Assembly (NCBI GenBank): GCA_040376705.1
Contig: JBEIQE010000012.1
Span: 1 to 64,000 of the forward strand
DNA length: 64,000 nt
Reading direction: 5' to 3'
Source: JBEIQE01 sp040376705
GTDB lineage: Bacteria > Pseudomonadota > Alphaproteobacteria > UBA2400
Made by a program: the position numbers and the translations under genes
Part shown: positions 8,175 through 16,694 of the stretch, piece after piece
Position numbering within the stretch: the stretch's first letter is position 1
How the letters are laid out: every line of letters begins with the position of its first letter
Notes under the pieces: model-generated
Database searches by the model: none
Told to the model about the DNA's origin: nothing
What the model saw: the letters and a program-made list of their open reading frames with translations, nothing else

Positions 8175-9041
8175 CTAAAGAGGCTTCAGGGCGGCGAGGT
8201 TTTTCAGCCGTGCATTATAACTATAAATAGCCAGCCCAATCCAGACACAGATGAAGGCGGTGAGGCGCAGGGGCGAAATCGGCTCATGGAAGTAAAAAAT
8301 GCCCGTTAAAAAGGCAATACTGGGGGCTAAATAGCCTACCATGCCCACGGTAGCCATTTTAAGGCCCCGTAGGGCGATGCCATAAAGGGTCATGGGCACC
8401 ACGGTTAAAACCGCCGTACCGACCATAAGGGCCAGGTCATACGCCCGCTCGGTATGAATAACCTCAGGGTGAAACGCGCTGTAAACGCCGGCTGCCCCCA
8501 AGAGCGCGGTGGCCTCTACCGCAAAAGCAAGGGAGGGCTTAACGCTGGTGCGCTTGCGCAGCACACTGTAAGTACTAAAGCTGAGAGCCACCACACCCGC
8601 CACCCAAGGGAAGTGATCGCCACCAAAAATGAGAATGCAGAGGCCAAGTACTGCAAAACTGATGGCCAATATCTCGAGCCGATCCAGCCGTTCTTTAAAC
8701 AGCAGCACGCCACAGGCGGTCATCAGTAGCGGGGCTAAAAAGTTGCCCAGGCTCAGGTCGAGCACATGGTGGTTGGGCACGCCCCAGATGAAGATGAACC
8801 AGAAACCGCCGAGTGCAAAGCCGGTGAGGCTGAGGTAGAGCACATCTTTAACTGTAAGCCGGTGCCAGTCGCGCTTAAGTGCCACCAGCAGCCAACCGAG
8901 AATGGCTGACCATAAAATTCGCTGCAGCATCACTGTATCAACCGGAATATGATTAAGCAGGTGCAGGTACATGGGGAAAAAACCCCATATCAGCAATGTT
9001 ATAATGAGGGCCGCAAGCGAGCGGCAGGTCAGCAGGTTCAT
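8175..9041 (-). CDS. rarD: RarD-type EamA/DMT superfamily permease
   Basis: A 288-residue membrane protein with about ten hydrophobic helices in two repeats, as in the drug/metabolite transporter superfamily. The start IITLLIWGFFPMYLHLL, the LQRILWS segment and NFLAPLLMTACGVLLFKERL match the RarD subgroup. Substrate is unknown for most RarD proteins. It is the first gene of the apparent operon with phoR and phoB, which is an unusual partnership for a permease. Confidence 0.85.
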   Translation of the reverse strand: MNLLTCRSLAALIITLLIWGFFPMYLHLLNHIPVDTVMLQRILWSAILGWLLVALKRDWHRLTVKDVLYLSLTGFALGGFWFIFIWGVPNHHVLDLSLGNFLAPLLMTACGVLLFKERLDRLEILAISFAVLGLCILIFGGDHFPWVAGVVALSFSTYSVLRKRTSVKPSLAFAVEATALLGAAGVYSAFHPEVIHTERAYDLALMVGTAVLTVVPMTLYGIALRGLKMATVGMVGYLAPSIAFLTGIFYFHEPISPLRLTAFICVWIGLAIYSYNARLKNLAALKPL

Positions 9042-9087
9042 CCCTGCAATTTAGGAGCTGGAAGTTAGGGCCAAGTTAACGTGGTGG

Positions 9088-9405
9088 TTACTTGGGGCTA
9101 AGGCCCTGCATGCATTTGGCCAGCGCGCGCTGGCAGTTCCAGTGAGCGGCTTTTACGTTGACTTCAATGCGCTGGCCTAGGGTTATCTGCTGGCCGAGGT
9201 TGCGGATGCCAAACAGCAGCTGCACACCAATAGCGCCCACACAGGCGAGGCCTGCCCACATAAAAGCAGGGCTGCTTGTAGCTGCCGTAAGGCCAAAGCA
9301 AACCAATGCGCCGGTGGTGAGGCGATCTACCCGCTTGCTCTGGCGGTTAAAATCAGCGCGCAGGGCCTGATCTTGTTGTTCGAGTGGATTAGGCGCAAAT
9401 GACAT
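9088..9405 (-). CDS. Small two-helix membrane protein
   Basis: A 105-residue protein with a charged N-terminal helix (QQDQALRADFNRQSKRVDRL) and two hydrophobic segments around residues 31-65. A basic soluble C-terminus contains two cysteines. No family is recognised. Its ATG at 9405 sits exactly at the edge of a perfect 12-bp inverted repeat, and it has no clear Shine-Dalgarno sequence. Confidence 0.6.
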   Translation of the reverse strand: MSFAPNPLEQQDQALRADFNRQSKRVDRLTTGALVCFGLTAATSSPAFMWAGLACVGAIGVQLLFGIRNLGQQITLGQRIEVNVKAAHWNCQRALAKCMQGLSPK

Positions 9406-9436
9406 GGCCGCAGGCTAGCAACTCGCCTGCGGCCAT
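9404..9436 (-). promoter_or_regulatory. Perfect 12-bp stem hairpin abutting a start codon
   Basis: The arms atggccgcaggc (9404-9415) and gcctgcggccat (9425-9436) are exact reverse complements, separated by a 9-base loop. It lies between the maeB stop and the next minus-strand gene, whose ATG overlaps the base of the stem. Neither side carries a T-run, so a classical intrinsic terminator is unlikely. In RNA it would fold the translation-initiation region of the gene at 9088-9405. A role in translation control or as a 3' end for maeB mRNA is inference. Confidence 0.55.
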
Positions 9437-9456
9437 TTCAAGGTATTTAACCATTC

Positions 9457-11748
9457 TTACCAATCGGCGGCATCATGCGCGGCCAGTGCGGCAGCAGTCA
9501 CGAGGTCCGATACGGTTGAATCCATGCTGGCAATCTGTACCGGCTTGCTCATACCCATGATCAGCGGGCCGATGACCGTGCCGCCCATCTTCTGCAGCAG
9601 CTTGGCACCAATATTGGCGGTATGCAGCGCCGGCATGATCAGCACGTTGGCGGGGCCGGAGAGGCGGCAGAACGGGTAGAGGCGCTTCATCAGGTCATGA
9701 TCGAGCGCGATGTCGGCTGACATTTCACCATCATACTCAAAGTCGACCGGGCGCTTGTCGAGCAGGGCCACCGCATCGCGAATACGCTTGGCCTTGTCAC
9801 GCATCGGCTGGCCGAAGTTCGAGAACGAGAGGAAAGCCACACGCGGCTCATGACCCAGCTGGCGGGCCTTGGCTGCCGTGCGAATGGCAATCTCAACCAG
9901 CTGCTCCGGCTCGGGCAGTTCGTTGACGGCAGTATCCGACAGGAACACCGTACGGCCACGCATAACGGCAATCGAAAGGCCAAACTGCAGCGTGTCTTCA
10001 TCTGCTGCAATGATGCGGCTGATTTCATCAAGACTGCGCGAGAACGAGCGGGTGACGCCGGTGACCAGGCCGTCTGCATCGCCCATCTCCACCATCATGG
10101 CGGCAAAGGTATTGCGGTCGTTATTCACCATGCGCTGGCAGTCACGCTGTAACCAGCCCTTGCGCTGCATGCGCTTATACATGGCATCGGCATAGCGCTT
10201 GTTATGCTGCGAGAGGCGGGCGTTATGCACTTCAAGCCCATGATCTTCCGGCAGCCCTGCATTCTTGATGGCAGCGGCTACACGCTCTTCGCGACCAATC
10301 AGTACCGGATCGCCATAACCCGCCGCGCGGTAGGCAATCGCTGCACGAATTACGCGTTCTTCTTCGCCTTCGGCAAAGACAATACGCTTCTGCTTGGCGC
10401 GGACGCGCTCGAAGATGAGCTGCAGGCTGTCTGCAGTCGGGTCGAGACGTGCACGTAATTCCTGCTTGTAAGCGCCCATGTCTTTAATCGGCTTGCGGGC
10501 TACGCCACTGTCCATAGCGGCCTGCGCAACGGCTACCGGCACGGTAACAATCAGGCGCGGGTCGAATGGCACGGGCACAATATACTCAGGGCCAAAACGC
10601 AGGCGGCGGCCGGCATAAGCGCGGTCCACTTCGTCCGGCACGTCTTCACGAGCAAGAGCGGCTAGTGCCTTGGCAGCAGCAATCTTCATCTCATCGTTAA
10701 TGGTGCTGGCGCGCACATCCAGCGCACCGCGGAAGATATAAGGGAAACCCAATACGTTATTAATCTGGTTGGCGTAGTCCGAGCGGCCGGTGGCGACAAT
10801 CGCATCCGGGCGTACGGCCTTCACTTCTTCCGGCGTAATTTCAGGATCCGGGTTGGCCATGGCCATGATGATGGGTTTATCGGCCATCAGCATGATCATG
10901 TCTTGTGTAACGGCGCCTTTGGCCGAAAGGCCGCAGAAGATGTCGGCACCCTTCAGCGCTTCGGTCAGCGTGCGCGCATCGGTCTTGATTGCATGGGCCG
11001 ACTTCCACTGGTTCATGCCCTCAGTACGGCCCTGCCAGACAACACCTTTGGTATCGCACAGGGTTACGTTGCTATGCTGTACGCCCATGGCCTTGAACAG
11101 CTCGGTGCAGGCAATCGCGGCAGCGCCAGCGCCGTTCACGACCATTTTCACGTCTTTAATATCGCGGCCGGTAATATGCAGTGCGTTGATGAGGCCTGCA
11201 GCAGCCACAATGGCGGTACCGTGCTGGTCGTCATGGAAAACTGGAATATCCATAAGCTCGCGCAGGCGCTGCTCGATGATGAAGCACTCAGGCGCTTTAA
11301 TGTCCTCGAGGTTAATGCCACCAAAGGTGGGGCCCAGGAAGCGCACGCAGTTGACGAACTCATCAACATCCTTGGTATCAACTTCAAGGTCGATTGAATC
11401 AACATCGGCAAAGCGCTTGAACAGCACTGCCTTGCCTTCCATGACCGGCTTGCCGGCAAGGGCGCCCAGGTCGCCAAGGCCCAGTACGGCGGTACCATTC
11501 GAGATTACAGCGACTAGGTTGCCCTTGGCGGTAAAGTCGTAGGCAGTTGAGGGGTCTTCAGCGATGCGCAGGCAGGGCGCAGCTACGCCGGGCGAATAGG
11601 CCAGCGAGAGGTCGCGAGCGGTTGCCAGCGGCTTGGTGGGGGTAATTTCGAGTTTGCCGGGGCGGCCAGAGGAATGCAGGGCCAGTGCATCGGCATCGGT
11701 AATTTTCTTGTCGCTGGCACTGCGTGAATGGGTGAGTTCGTCTGACAT
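9457..11748 (-). CDS. maeB: NADP-dependent malic enzyme, MaeB type
   Basis: A 763-residue two-domain enzyme of the length usual for MaeB. The N-terminal ~430 residues are malic enzyme, including AYSPGVAAPC, FHDDQHGTAIV and the nucleotide-binding VNGAGAAAIAC. The C-terminal ~320 residues resemble phosphotransacetylase (FAEGEEERVIRAA, ANVLIMPALHTANIGAKLL). The enzyme oxidatively decarboxylates malate to pyruvate with NADP. In known MaeB proteins the phosphotransacetylase part is regulatory rather than catalytic. It would supply pyruvate and NADPH from TCA intermediates. It stands alone, with its own upstream gap of about 120 bases. Confidence 0.95.
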   Translation of the reverse strand: MSDELTHSRSASDKKITDADALALHSSGRPGKLEITPTKPLATARDLSLAYSPGVAAPCLRIAEDPSTAYDFTAKGNLVAVISNGTAVLGLGDLGALAGKPVMEGKAVLFKRFADVDSIDLEVDTKDVDEFVNCVRFLGPTFGGINLEDIKAPECFIIEQRLRELMDIPVFHDDQHGTAIVAAAGLINALHITGRDIKDVKMVVNGAGAAAIACTELFKAMGVQHSNVTLCDTKGVVWQGRTEGMNQWKSAHAIKTDARTLTEALKGADIFCGLSAKGAVTQDMIMLMADKPIIMAMANPDPEITPEEVKAVRPDAIVATGRSDYANQINNVLGFPYIFRGALDVRASTINDEMKIAAAKALAALAREDVPDEVDRAYAGRRLRFGPEYIVPVPFDPRLIVTVPVAVAQAAMDSGVARKPIKDMGAYKQELRARLDPTADSLQLIFERVRAKQKRIVFAEGEEERVIRAAIAYRAAGYGDPVLIGREERVAAAIKNAGLPEDHGLEVHNARLSQHNKRYADAMYKRMQRKGWLQRDCQRMVNNDRNTFAAMMVEMGDADGLVTGVTRSFSRSLDEISRIIAADEDTLQFGLSIAVMRGRTVFLSDTAVNELPEPEQLVEIAIRTAAKARQLGHEPRVAFLSFSNFGQPMRDKAKRIRDAVALLDKRPVDFEYDGEMSADIALDHDLMKRLYPFCRLSGPANVLIMPALHTANIGAKLLQKMGGTVIGPLIMGMSKPVQIASMDSTVSDLVTAAALAAHDAADW

Positions 11749-11869
11749 GGGGGCTCCATTTAAAATGAGCCGCCAATCTAGAGCCTGAATTTATAAAGGC
11801 AATCAAGGCTTATGCTGCAATGCAACAGGAGCCTGTAAAAATAAGCAGGGTATGCCTTGGGTAAGTAGC

Positions 11870-12274
11870 TTACGCGTCGCCCGAGAAACTGCCGCCGAGC
11901 TTCTTCTGGCTACTGGTGTAATTGGCCAGCAGCTGGGTGAGAAGATCAGGCGAGCTCTGCGCGCTGCTCTGGTTTTCAGCCGAAAGCGAGTCGAACAGGA
12001 ACGCAGCGGTTGCTGAATCAAGCTTGGGGCCTTCGACCTGTGCGGGTGCAAAGAAGGCGCTGGCCTCGGTTTCGGTCAGGCTGCCGTCAGCATTGGCGTC
12101 CATCTGCTTGAAGCTGGCCACCGCAGCCGCATCGGAAATGCCTGAATTACCGGACTTGCTGGTGAGGAAGCTTTTGTATTCGGCCTGCGAAAGCTTGGCA
12201 TCGGCATTCGCATCTTTCTTGAACATCTGGGTAACCAGTGCGCCTGCACCTTTACCTACGCCTGACGTGTCCAT
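11870..12274 (-). CDS. EF-hand calcium-binding protein
   Basis: A 134-residue soluble protein with two EF-hand loops, DANADAKLSQAE and DANADGSLTETE. Both have Asp at loop positions 1 and 5, Asn at 3 and Glu at 12, so calcium binding is plausible. An AAGGAG eight bases before the ATG supports the start. There is no signal peptide, so it is probably cytoplasmic unless secreted by a non-classical route. The C-terminal third is Ser/Gln-rich. No partner is evident from the neighbours. Confidence 0.75.
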   Translation of the reverse strand: MDTSGVGKGAGALVTQMFKKDANADAKLSQAEYKSFLTSKSGNSGISDAAAVASFKQMDANADGSLTETEASAFFAPAQVEGPKLDSATAAFLFDSLSAENQSSAQSSPDLLTQLLANYTSSQKKLGGSFSGDA

Positions 12275-12368
12275 AAGCCTGCTCCTTCGCTACAAGAAGC
12301 CTATTTTAGCACTTTTGGCCTGCTGCGCCAAGTCTTCGCTTAAATAAGATTCCAGTAAAATCAGAAGC

Positions 12369-12914
12369 TTAGTTGCGTGCAGGTCGGCCAATCGCCTGAC
12401 CGATAATCTTGTGGCTGGGCTTTTCGGCAGCAGCTTTGGTCTTGGGCAGATCCTTTTTGATCTCGGCGGCATGCTTGCCCACAGCCAGACGCGCACCATT
12501 GGCAATCAGCTGTTCGTAATAATAAGCCCCGCCCTCTACGTTATGGCGCTTGAGGTTGTAGGCTGCATCCAGCGGGGTGCCGCGCTCAGGATGGGTAATG
12601 CCCTGCGGGCCATGCTGATAAGTGCTGATGACGTTCAGGTTGGTGCGCTGGCTGGTGACGAGAAGGTCGAATACGTCTTTTTGGCCAGCTTCCATGGCGA
12701 GGGTAATAAGTTGTGTTTTACGCACAGTCTTATGGTTGGATGACTGCACCTGATAGGGGGCGCTGAGATTGATTTTGAGAATGGAGGCAGCTTTAAGTGC
12801 AGCGAGATTACCGTCCAGCACCATGCGCGGCACATCCATATAGGCGCTCACAGCCTTGGTGGCCTTTGGGTTAAATGCCTTTAGCGGCGCCTTGGGGGCG
12901 TCGGTTTTTCTCAT
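12369..12914 (-). CDS. Ankyrin-repeat-like protein
   Basis: The 181-residue protein starts at the ATG at 12914, which follows CAGGAG at seven bases. Two or three weak helix-turn-helix units recall ankyrin repeats: LDGNLAALKAASI, then TQLITLAMEAGQKDVFDLLV, then GTPLDAAYNLKRHN with YEQLIANGARL. These fit the pattern of an alpha-helical pair followed by a loop containing Gly or Asn. The N- and C-termini are Lys/Ala/Pro-rich. Protein binding is expected of the fold; the partner is unknown. Confidence 0.5.
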   Translation of the reverse strand: MRKTDAPKAPLKAFNPKATKAVSAYMDVPRMVLDGNLAALKAASILKINLSAPYQVQSSNHKTVRKTQLITLAMEAGQKDVFDLLVTSQRTNLNVISTYQHGPQGITHPERGTPLDAAYNLKRHNVEGGAYYYEQLIANGARLAVGKHAAEIKKDLPKTKAAAEKPSHKIIGQAIGRPARN

Positions 12915-12999
12915 TTCAAACTCCTGCAAACTGCTTGTGGCGCGAATTTACGCAACCGCTAGGCGCAAATGCAAGGAAAAATGCCTAAAATTGGGGGTT

Positions 13000-13386
13000 T
13001 TAGATCATCTGGCCGCTAGGCGAATTGCCGCGATTGAGCTGGAAGCGGATGTTAATCGGCGGAACCGACTGCGGCAGGATGCGCTGGGCAGCGGCGCAAT
13101 CAGCCTGTGCGAGGCTAACCGCTACACCCGTAATCATGGTCTGCTGGGTTTGCGGGTGACGGAAAAGCTCGGCCACTTTGGGGTTACGTGCCATCGTCTC
13201 TTGAATACCCTGCTGTAAACGCTGCGGAGAAACAGTTGGTGTTGTCTGCACCACGCAGGCACTGAACTGCTGCTTCTCACTCTGGCTGAGGGTGTTGAAG
13301 TTACGCAGGGGCGCTGTCTGTTGGCTGGCGCAGCCAACATTGGCAGCGGCGAGCGCCAGAAGGGCGAGTTGGCTACGAACCTGCAT
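13000..13386 (-). CDS. Small exported protein, possible lipoprotein
   Basis: A 128-residue protein with an N-terminal signal (LALLALAAANVGCAS). The cysteine could be a lipidation site, but the preceding residues NVG only loosely fit a lipobox. GGGAG upstream of the ATG supports the start. The mature part is Gln-rich with two further cysteines (ACVV and DCAAA) that could pair. No domain is recognised. Confidence 0.6.
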   Translation of the reverse strand: MQVRSQLALLALAAANVGCASQQTAPLRNFNTLSQSEKQQFSACVVQTTPTVSPQRLQQGIQETMARNPKVAELFRHPQTQQTMITGVAVSLAQADCAAAQRILPQSVPPINIRFQLNRGNSPSGQMI

Positions 13387-13480
13387 TTCAGTCTCCCGAT
13401 ATAAGTTGCAGGGAGACTAATGAACAAAGCCTGCAGTTGGCAAATAAAATCAGGGTTAATGCGCTAAACTGTTAACGCGA

Positions 13481-14431
13481 TTAACCCCATGGCCCGCGCA
13501 TACCGCCTGCACGGGGCAAAACGCTGGGGGCGACACGCGGGGTCTGGTTCAGGCGCTGGTTCTGGCTGGGGGTGATATCGCCCTCAAGTGCCAGCAGGCG
13601 GGTAATACGCTCTTCCATCGGCGGATGGGTGGCAAACATCTGGCTCATACGCCCGAACGACAGTGGATTGGCGATAAAGAGATGCGCAGTTGCAGGGTTG
13701 GCATCGGCCATGCGCATGGGAATGGCTCTCGTTGCCTGCGATATATTATTGAGTGCACTGGCCAGGGCGCGTGGTTTGCCGCAGATGAGCGCGCCCATGC
13801 GGTCGGCCTCATACTCGCGCGTACGCGAAATGGCCATTTGCACCAGCATGGCGGCCATGGGGCCAACCACCATCAGCAACAGCATGGCGATGGGGGCGAG
13901 CGGCGAGCGCTGCTCACCATCATGCTGACGTGAACCCGCAAACATGAACCCGAAGTTGGCGAGATAGCCAAGTGCACCGGCCAGTGTGGCGGCGATGGTC
14001 ATGGTCAGCATATCGCGGTTTTTGACATGAGCCAGTTCATGCGCCATCACGCCTTCAATCTCATCATGTGAGAGTCGTTGCAGTAAACCGGTAGTCGCTG
14101 CAACGGCGGCATGCCTGGGGCTGCGGCCGGTGGCAAAAGCATTCGGTTGGTCAGACTGGATGAGATAGACCTTCGGCATCGGCAAGCCTGCGCGGGTTGA
14201 GAGGTCGCGCACAATACGGTAGAGGTTGGGCGCGGTGCGCTCATCCACCGGCTGCGCCTTGTATTGTGCCAGCACCATTTTATCCGACATCCAGTAGGCG
14301 CCGATGTTCATGACGGCTGCAAGACCAAGCGCGGTCATGGCACCGTTGTGGCCGCCAATCAGGTAACCGGCGGTCATGAACAGCGCTGTCATGCCAGCGA
14401 GCAGCAGGGTGGTGGTAAAGAAAGCCTTCAT
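13481..14431 (-). CDS. htpX: HtpX-type M48 membrane metallopeptidase
   Basis: A 316-residue membrane protease. Two N-terminal helices (TTLLLAGMTALFMTAGYLIGG and the following one) precede the zinc motif HELAHVKNRD. The downstream SRTREYEADRMGA supplies the third zinc ligand Glu. More hydrophobic helices lie between them. HtpX degrades damaged membrane proteins at the inner membrane and is often heat or envelope-stress induced. The C-terminal ~30 residues are Pro/Arg/Gly-rich, a common extension in alphaproteobacteria. Confidence 0.92.
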   Translation of the reverse strand: MKAFFTTTLLLAGMTALFMTAGYLIGGHNGAMTALGLAAVMNIGAYWMSDKMVLAQYKAQPVDERTAPNLYRIVRDLSTRAGLPMPKVYLIQSDQPNAFATGRSPRHAAVAATTGLLQRLSHDEIEGVMAHELAHVKNRDMLTMTIAATLAGALGYLANFGFMFAGSRQHDGEQRSPLAPIAMLLLMVVGPMAAMLVQMAISRTREYEADRMGALICGKPRALASALNNISQATRAIPMRMADANPATAHLFIANPLSFGRMSQMFATHPPMEERITRLLALEGDITPSQNQRLNQTPRVAPSVLPRAGGMRGPWG

Positions 14432-14525
14432 ACCAGATATATGGGCACGAAAGCCCGAGAGCGCAAGCCTGCACCCTGCAACCTGCCTGCAGTCTGCCTG
14501 CCGAATTGCCGCAGTTGTTGGCGCG

Positions 14526-15986
14526 CTAGCGGGCGCGGATGCTCTGGATAAAGCTGTCTACCTGCACGCGCAGCTGGCCAGTCTGGTCCGAGAGCGCGAT
14601 GGTTTCCTGTTGCAGCTGCAGGCTCGACTTGCCGGTTTCCTGCGCCGAGGTTGAAACATCCGAAATGGTTTGCGTGACCTGACTGGTGCCACGCGCGGCC
14701 TGCTGTACGTTGCGTGAAATCTCAGTCGTTGCCGCTTCCTGCTGCTCAACTGCATGGCGAATGGCGCCTGCAATCTGGTTGATTTCTTTAATCGTGCCAC
14801 TGATCTCGCGGATCGAGGTGACGGTCTTGCCGGTTGCGTTCTGGATATCAGCAATCTGGCTGCTGATGTCTTCGGTCGCCTTGGCGGTTTGTGAGGCAAG
14901 GCTCTTTACTTCGCTTGCCACAACGGCAAAGCCTTTGCCCGCTTCACCGGCGCGCGAGGCTTCGATGGTGGCATTGAGCGCTAAAAGGTTAGTCTGGTTG
15001 GCAATCTGCGAGATGAGTTTGACCACTTCGCCAATCTTCTGGGCGCTGGCCAGAAGATTGGTCACTTCAGCATCGGTGGCGCTGGCTTTCTGGTTGGCAC
15101 TTTCGGTAATCTGGCTCGAGCGTTCGGCCTGCACTGCAATTTCCTTGATCGAGGCGCTCAGTTCTTCAGTTGCCGCGGCAACAGTCTGCACGTTCTGTGC
15201 GGCCTGTGTGGCGGCGGTTGATACTTCAATCGCCTGCTGCGAGGCAGTATTGGCCTGGCTGCTCAGTGCCTTGGTGGCATTCAGCATATTTTCGGCCGCT
15301 TTGGCGGTCGTATCGGCAATGGTTTTTACATTCTGCTCGAACTGGTCGGCCAGTTGCAGGGTAGCAGCGCGTGCTTCCTTCTCGCTGCGGGCGCGGTCAT
15401 CGGCATGCTGCTCGCGTACGCGTTCGGCATCGCGCTGGGCACGGTCGGTTTCATTAGCCAGACGTTCGGCTTCATTAAACGCGTTCTGAATGGTATGAGC
15501 GACAATCGCCAGCACCCCGGTTTGAATAACCACCACAACAGCATGGAACAGTACGCGCGGCAGATCGGCCCCATGTGTGAACAGGAAGTTGGGGAGCAGG
15601 AAGTTGAGCAGCAGGTGATGAACGGCAATAAGGCCGGCCCCGAGTATAAGTGCAGGCCACCAGGCATAAGCCGCGAGGGTGGCGAGCGAGGCGAAGAAGT
15701 ACATATGGCCGTCAATCTGCCATTCTTTACCAGCCAGTACATAAACCAGCAGCATGGGGGCAATCACAACGCCGGCACTGGTGAGAAAGCGCAGGGCAGG
15801 GCTGTCGCCGCCTTGTACGCGTTGCATGATGGTTGTAAGGGTGGCAACGAGAAAAGCAGCCAGTGGCCCGCCCATGAGGCTGGCATCAACCGCCACGGCA
15901 AATCCGGTAAGGGCAACGGCATTAAACCATAGCAGACCGAGCAGAAAGCGCTGGGCGCCAAGGCGCAGCTTATCGAGTTGATTCAT
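14526..15986 (-). CDS. Methyl-accepting chemotaxis-type receptor with an all-membrane N-terminus
   Basis: A receptor of 486 residues from the ATG at 15986; a TTG lies 12 bases upstream. About six hydrophobic helices fill residues 15-170 with no large periplasmic loop, so any signal is probably sensed within the membrane. A coiled linker (residues 175-230) leads into the signalling domain, whose hairpin tip reads IANQTNLLALNATIEASRAGEAGKGFAVVASEV. The usual tip has AAIEAARAGE, so two alanines differ. It should control CheA or a related kinase, but no che genes are in the window. There is no C-terminal CheR-binding pentapeptide. Confidence 0.85.
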   Translation of the reverse strand: MNQLDKLRLGAQRFLLGLLWFNAVALTGFAVAVDASLMGGPLAAFLVATLTTIMQRVQGGDSPALRFLTSAGVVIAPMLLVYVLAGKEWQIDGHMYFFASLATLAAYAWWPALILGAGLIAVHHLLLNFLLPNFLFTHGADLPRVLFHAVVVVIQTGVLAIVAHTIQNAFNEAERLANETDRAQRDAERVREQHADDRARSEKEARAATLQLADQFEQNVKTIADTTAKAAENMLNATKALSSQANTASQQAIEVSTAATQAAQNVQTVAAATEELSASIKEIAVQAERSSQITESANQKASATDAEVTNLLASAQKIGEVVKLISQIANQTNLLALNATIEASRAGEAGKGFAVVASEVKSLASQTAKATEDISSQIADIQNATGKTVTSIREISGTIKEINQIAGAIRHAVEQQEAATTEISRNVQQAARGTSQVTQTISDVSTSAQETGKSSLQLQQETIALSDQTGQLRVQVDSFIQSIRAR

Positions 15987-16004
15987 GTTCTTCCCCAATG
16001 GCTT

Positions 16005-16328
16005 TTATATATTATTGCTTTTGATATTCTGTCCGCAGCTACCGCTATATTCGGTTGTCATCGTCATCCAGAGGCCTGCAGGTGTACCATATGGCCGGTC
16101 TGTCGGCATGCGGATAACCACCAGATTATCGATTGCGCCAGTTGTGATAACGCTGCCACCTGCTGCATCCACCTCGGCAATAATCTCGCCAAGACTGAGC
16201 TGCGGGTTAAACAGCTGCGCTGTCACCAAACTATTTCCCGGCTGCAAATGGGCAAGGCCTATGCCGATAATGGCGGTAAGGCCGAGCGCTGCACCGGGCA
16301 GTATGTCTTTCCATTTGAAATCACGCAT
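16005..16328 (-). CDS. Small single-pass membrane protein
   Basis: A 107-residue protein with one hydrophobic segment near residues 11-27 (PGAALGLTAIIGIGLAHL) and a soluble remainder, probably periplasmic. It has two short segments with alternating hydrophobic residues (NLVVIRMPTD and GLWMTMTTEYSGSC). The gene ends 18 bases before the receptor gene start on the same strand, so the two may be co-transcribed. No family is recognised, and no strong ribosome site precedes the ATG. Confidence 0.5.
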   Translation of the reverse strand: MRDFKWKDILPGAALGLTAIIGIGLAHLQPGNSLVTAQLFNPQLSLGEIIAEVDAAGGSVITTGAIDNLVVIRMPTDRPYGTPAGLWMTMTTEYSGSCGQNIKSNNI

Positions 16329-16369
16329 GTGGTGATGATTAGTTCACAACAGTTAAGCCCGAGTTAAAC

Positions 16370-16397
16370 TTGACATGCGGCAACCTGTGCCTATGTA
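16370..16397 (+). promoter_or_regulatory. Possible sigma-70-like promoter for the DUF1674 gene
   Basis: A perfect TTGACA at 16370-16375 is followed, 16 bases later, by TATGTA at 16392-16397. Transcription would begin close to the ATG at 16404, which has no Shine-Dalgarno sequence, so a leaderless message is possible. The -10 match is weak, so this remains a suggestion. Confidence 0.3.
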
Positions 16398-16403
16398 TGA
16401 CGT

Positions 16404-16568
16404 ATGGATAACAACGACAATAAGCCCGCGCCCCTTCCTTTGGCTGATGCCAAGAAGCTACCAAAAGTCATCTCGCAGCCAGCGGGTGAAATTGGCGGCC
16501 CCAAGGGGCTTGAACCCACGCGGTTTGGCGACTGGTCGGACGATAAAGGTCGCTGCACTGATTTCTAG
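16404..16568 (+). CDS. DUF1674 / SdhAF4-like succinate dehydrogenase assembly factor
   Basis: A 54-residue protein with the diagnostic DUF1674 ending: EIGGPKGLEPTRFGDWSDD followed by KGRCTDF and the stop. The mitochondrial homologue SDHAF4 binds the flavinylated SdhA subunit and helps assemble complex II; the bacterial role is inferred from that. The Asn/Lys/Pro-rich N-terminus is variable in the family. No Shine-Dalgarno sequence precedes the ATG. It is divergent from the small membrane protein at 16005-16328. No sdh genes are in the window. Confidence 0.8.
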   Translation: MDNNDNKPAPLPLADAKKLPKVISQPAGEIGGPKGLEPTRFGDWSDDKGRCTDF

Positions 16569-16694
16569 AGATTTTTTATGCTTTTCAAGTGGTTGACTTA
16601 AAGTGTCGACGCGGAAGGCGAATCTCGTTAACCCTGAACCTATATAACTAAGAAGAGGCTGCCATAAAGGCGGTCCTGATTTAGGGGTATAACA

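Noticed and set aside
9404..9436. Intrinsic terminator for maeB
   Set aside because: The stem is perfect but no T-run follows on either strand, so it is listed as a possible regulatory hairpin instead.
10790..11542. 250-codon plus-strand frame inside maeB
   Set aside because: Ser/Pro-rich text with no motif; a shadow of the malic enzyme domain on the other strand.
14686..15489. 267-codon plus-strand frame with hydrophobic text inside the chemoreceptor gene
   Set aside because: The apparent membrane-like text is the complement of the receptor coiled coil. The receptor domain on the minus strand is unmistakable.
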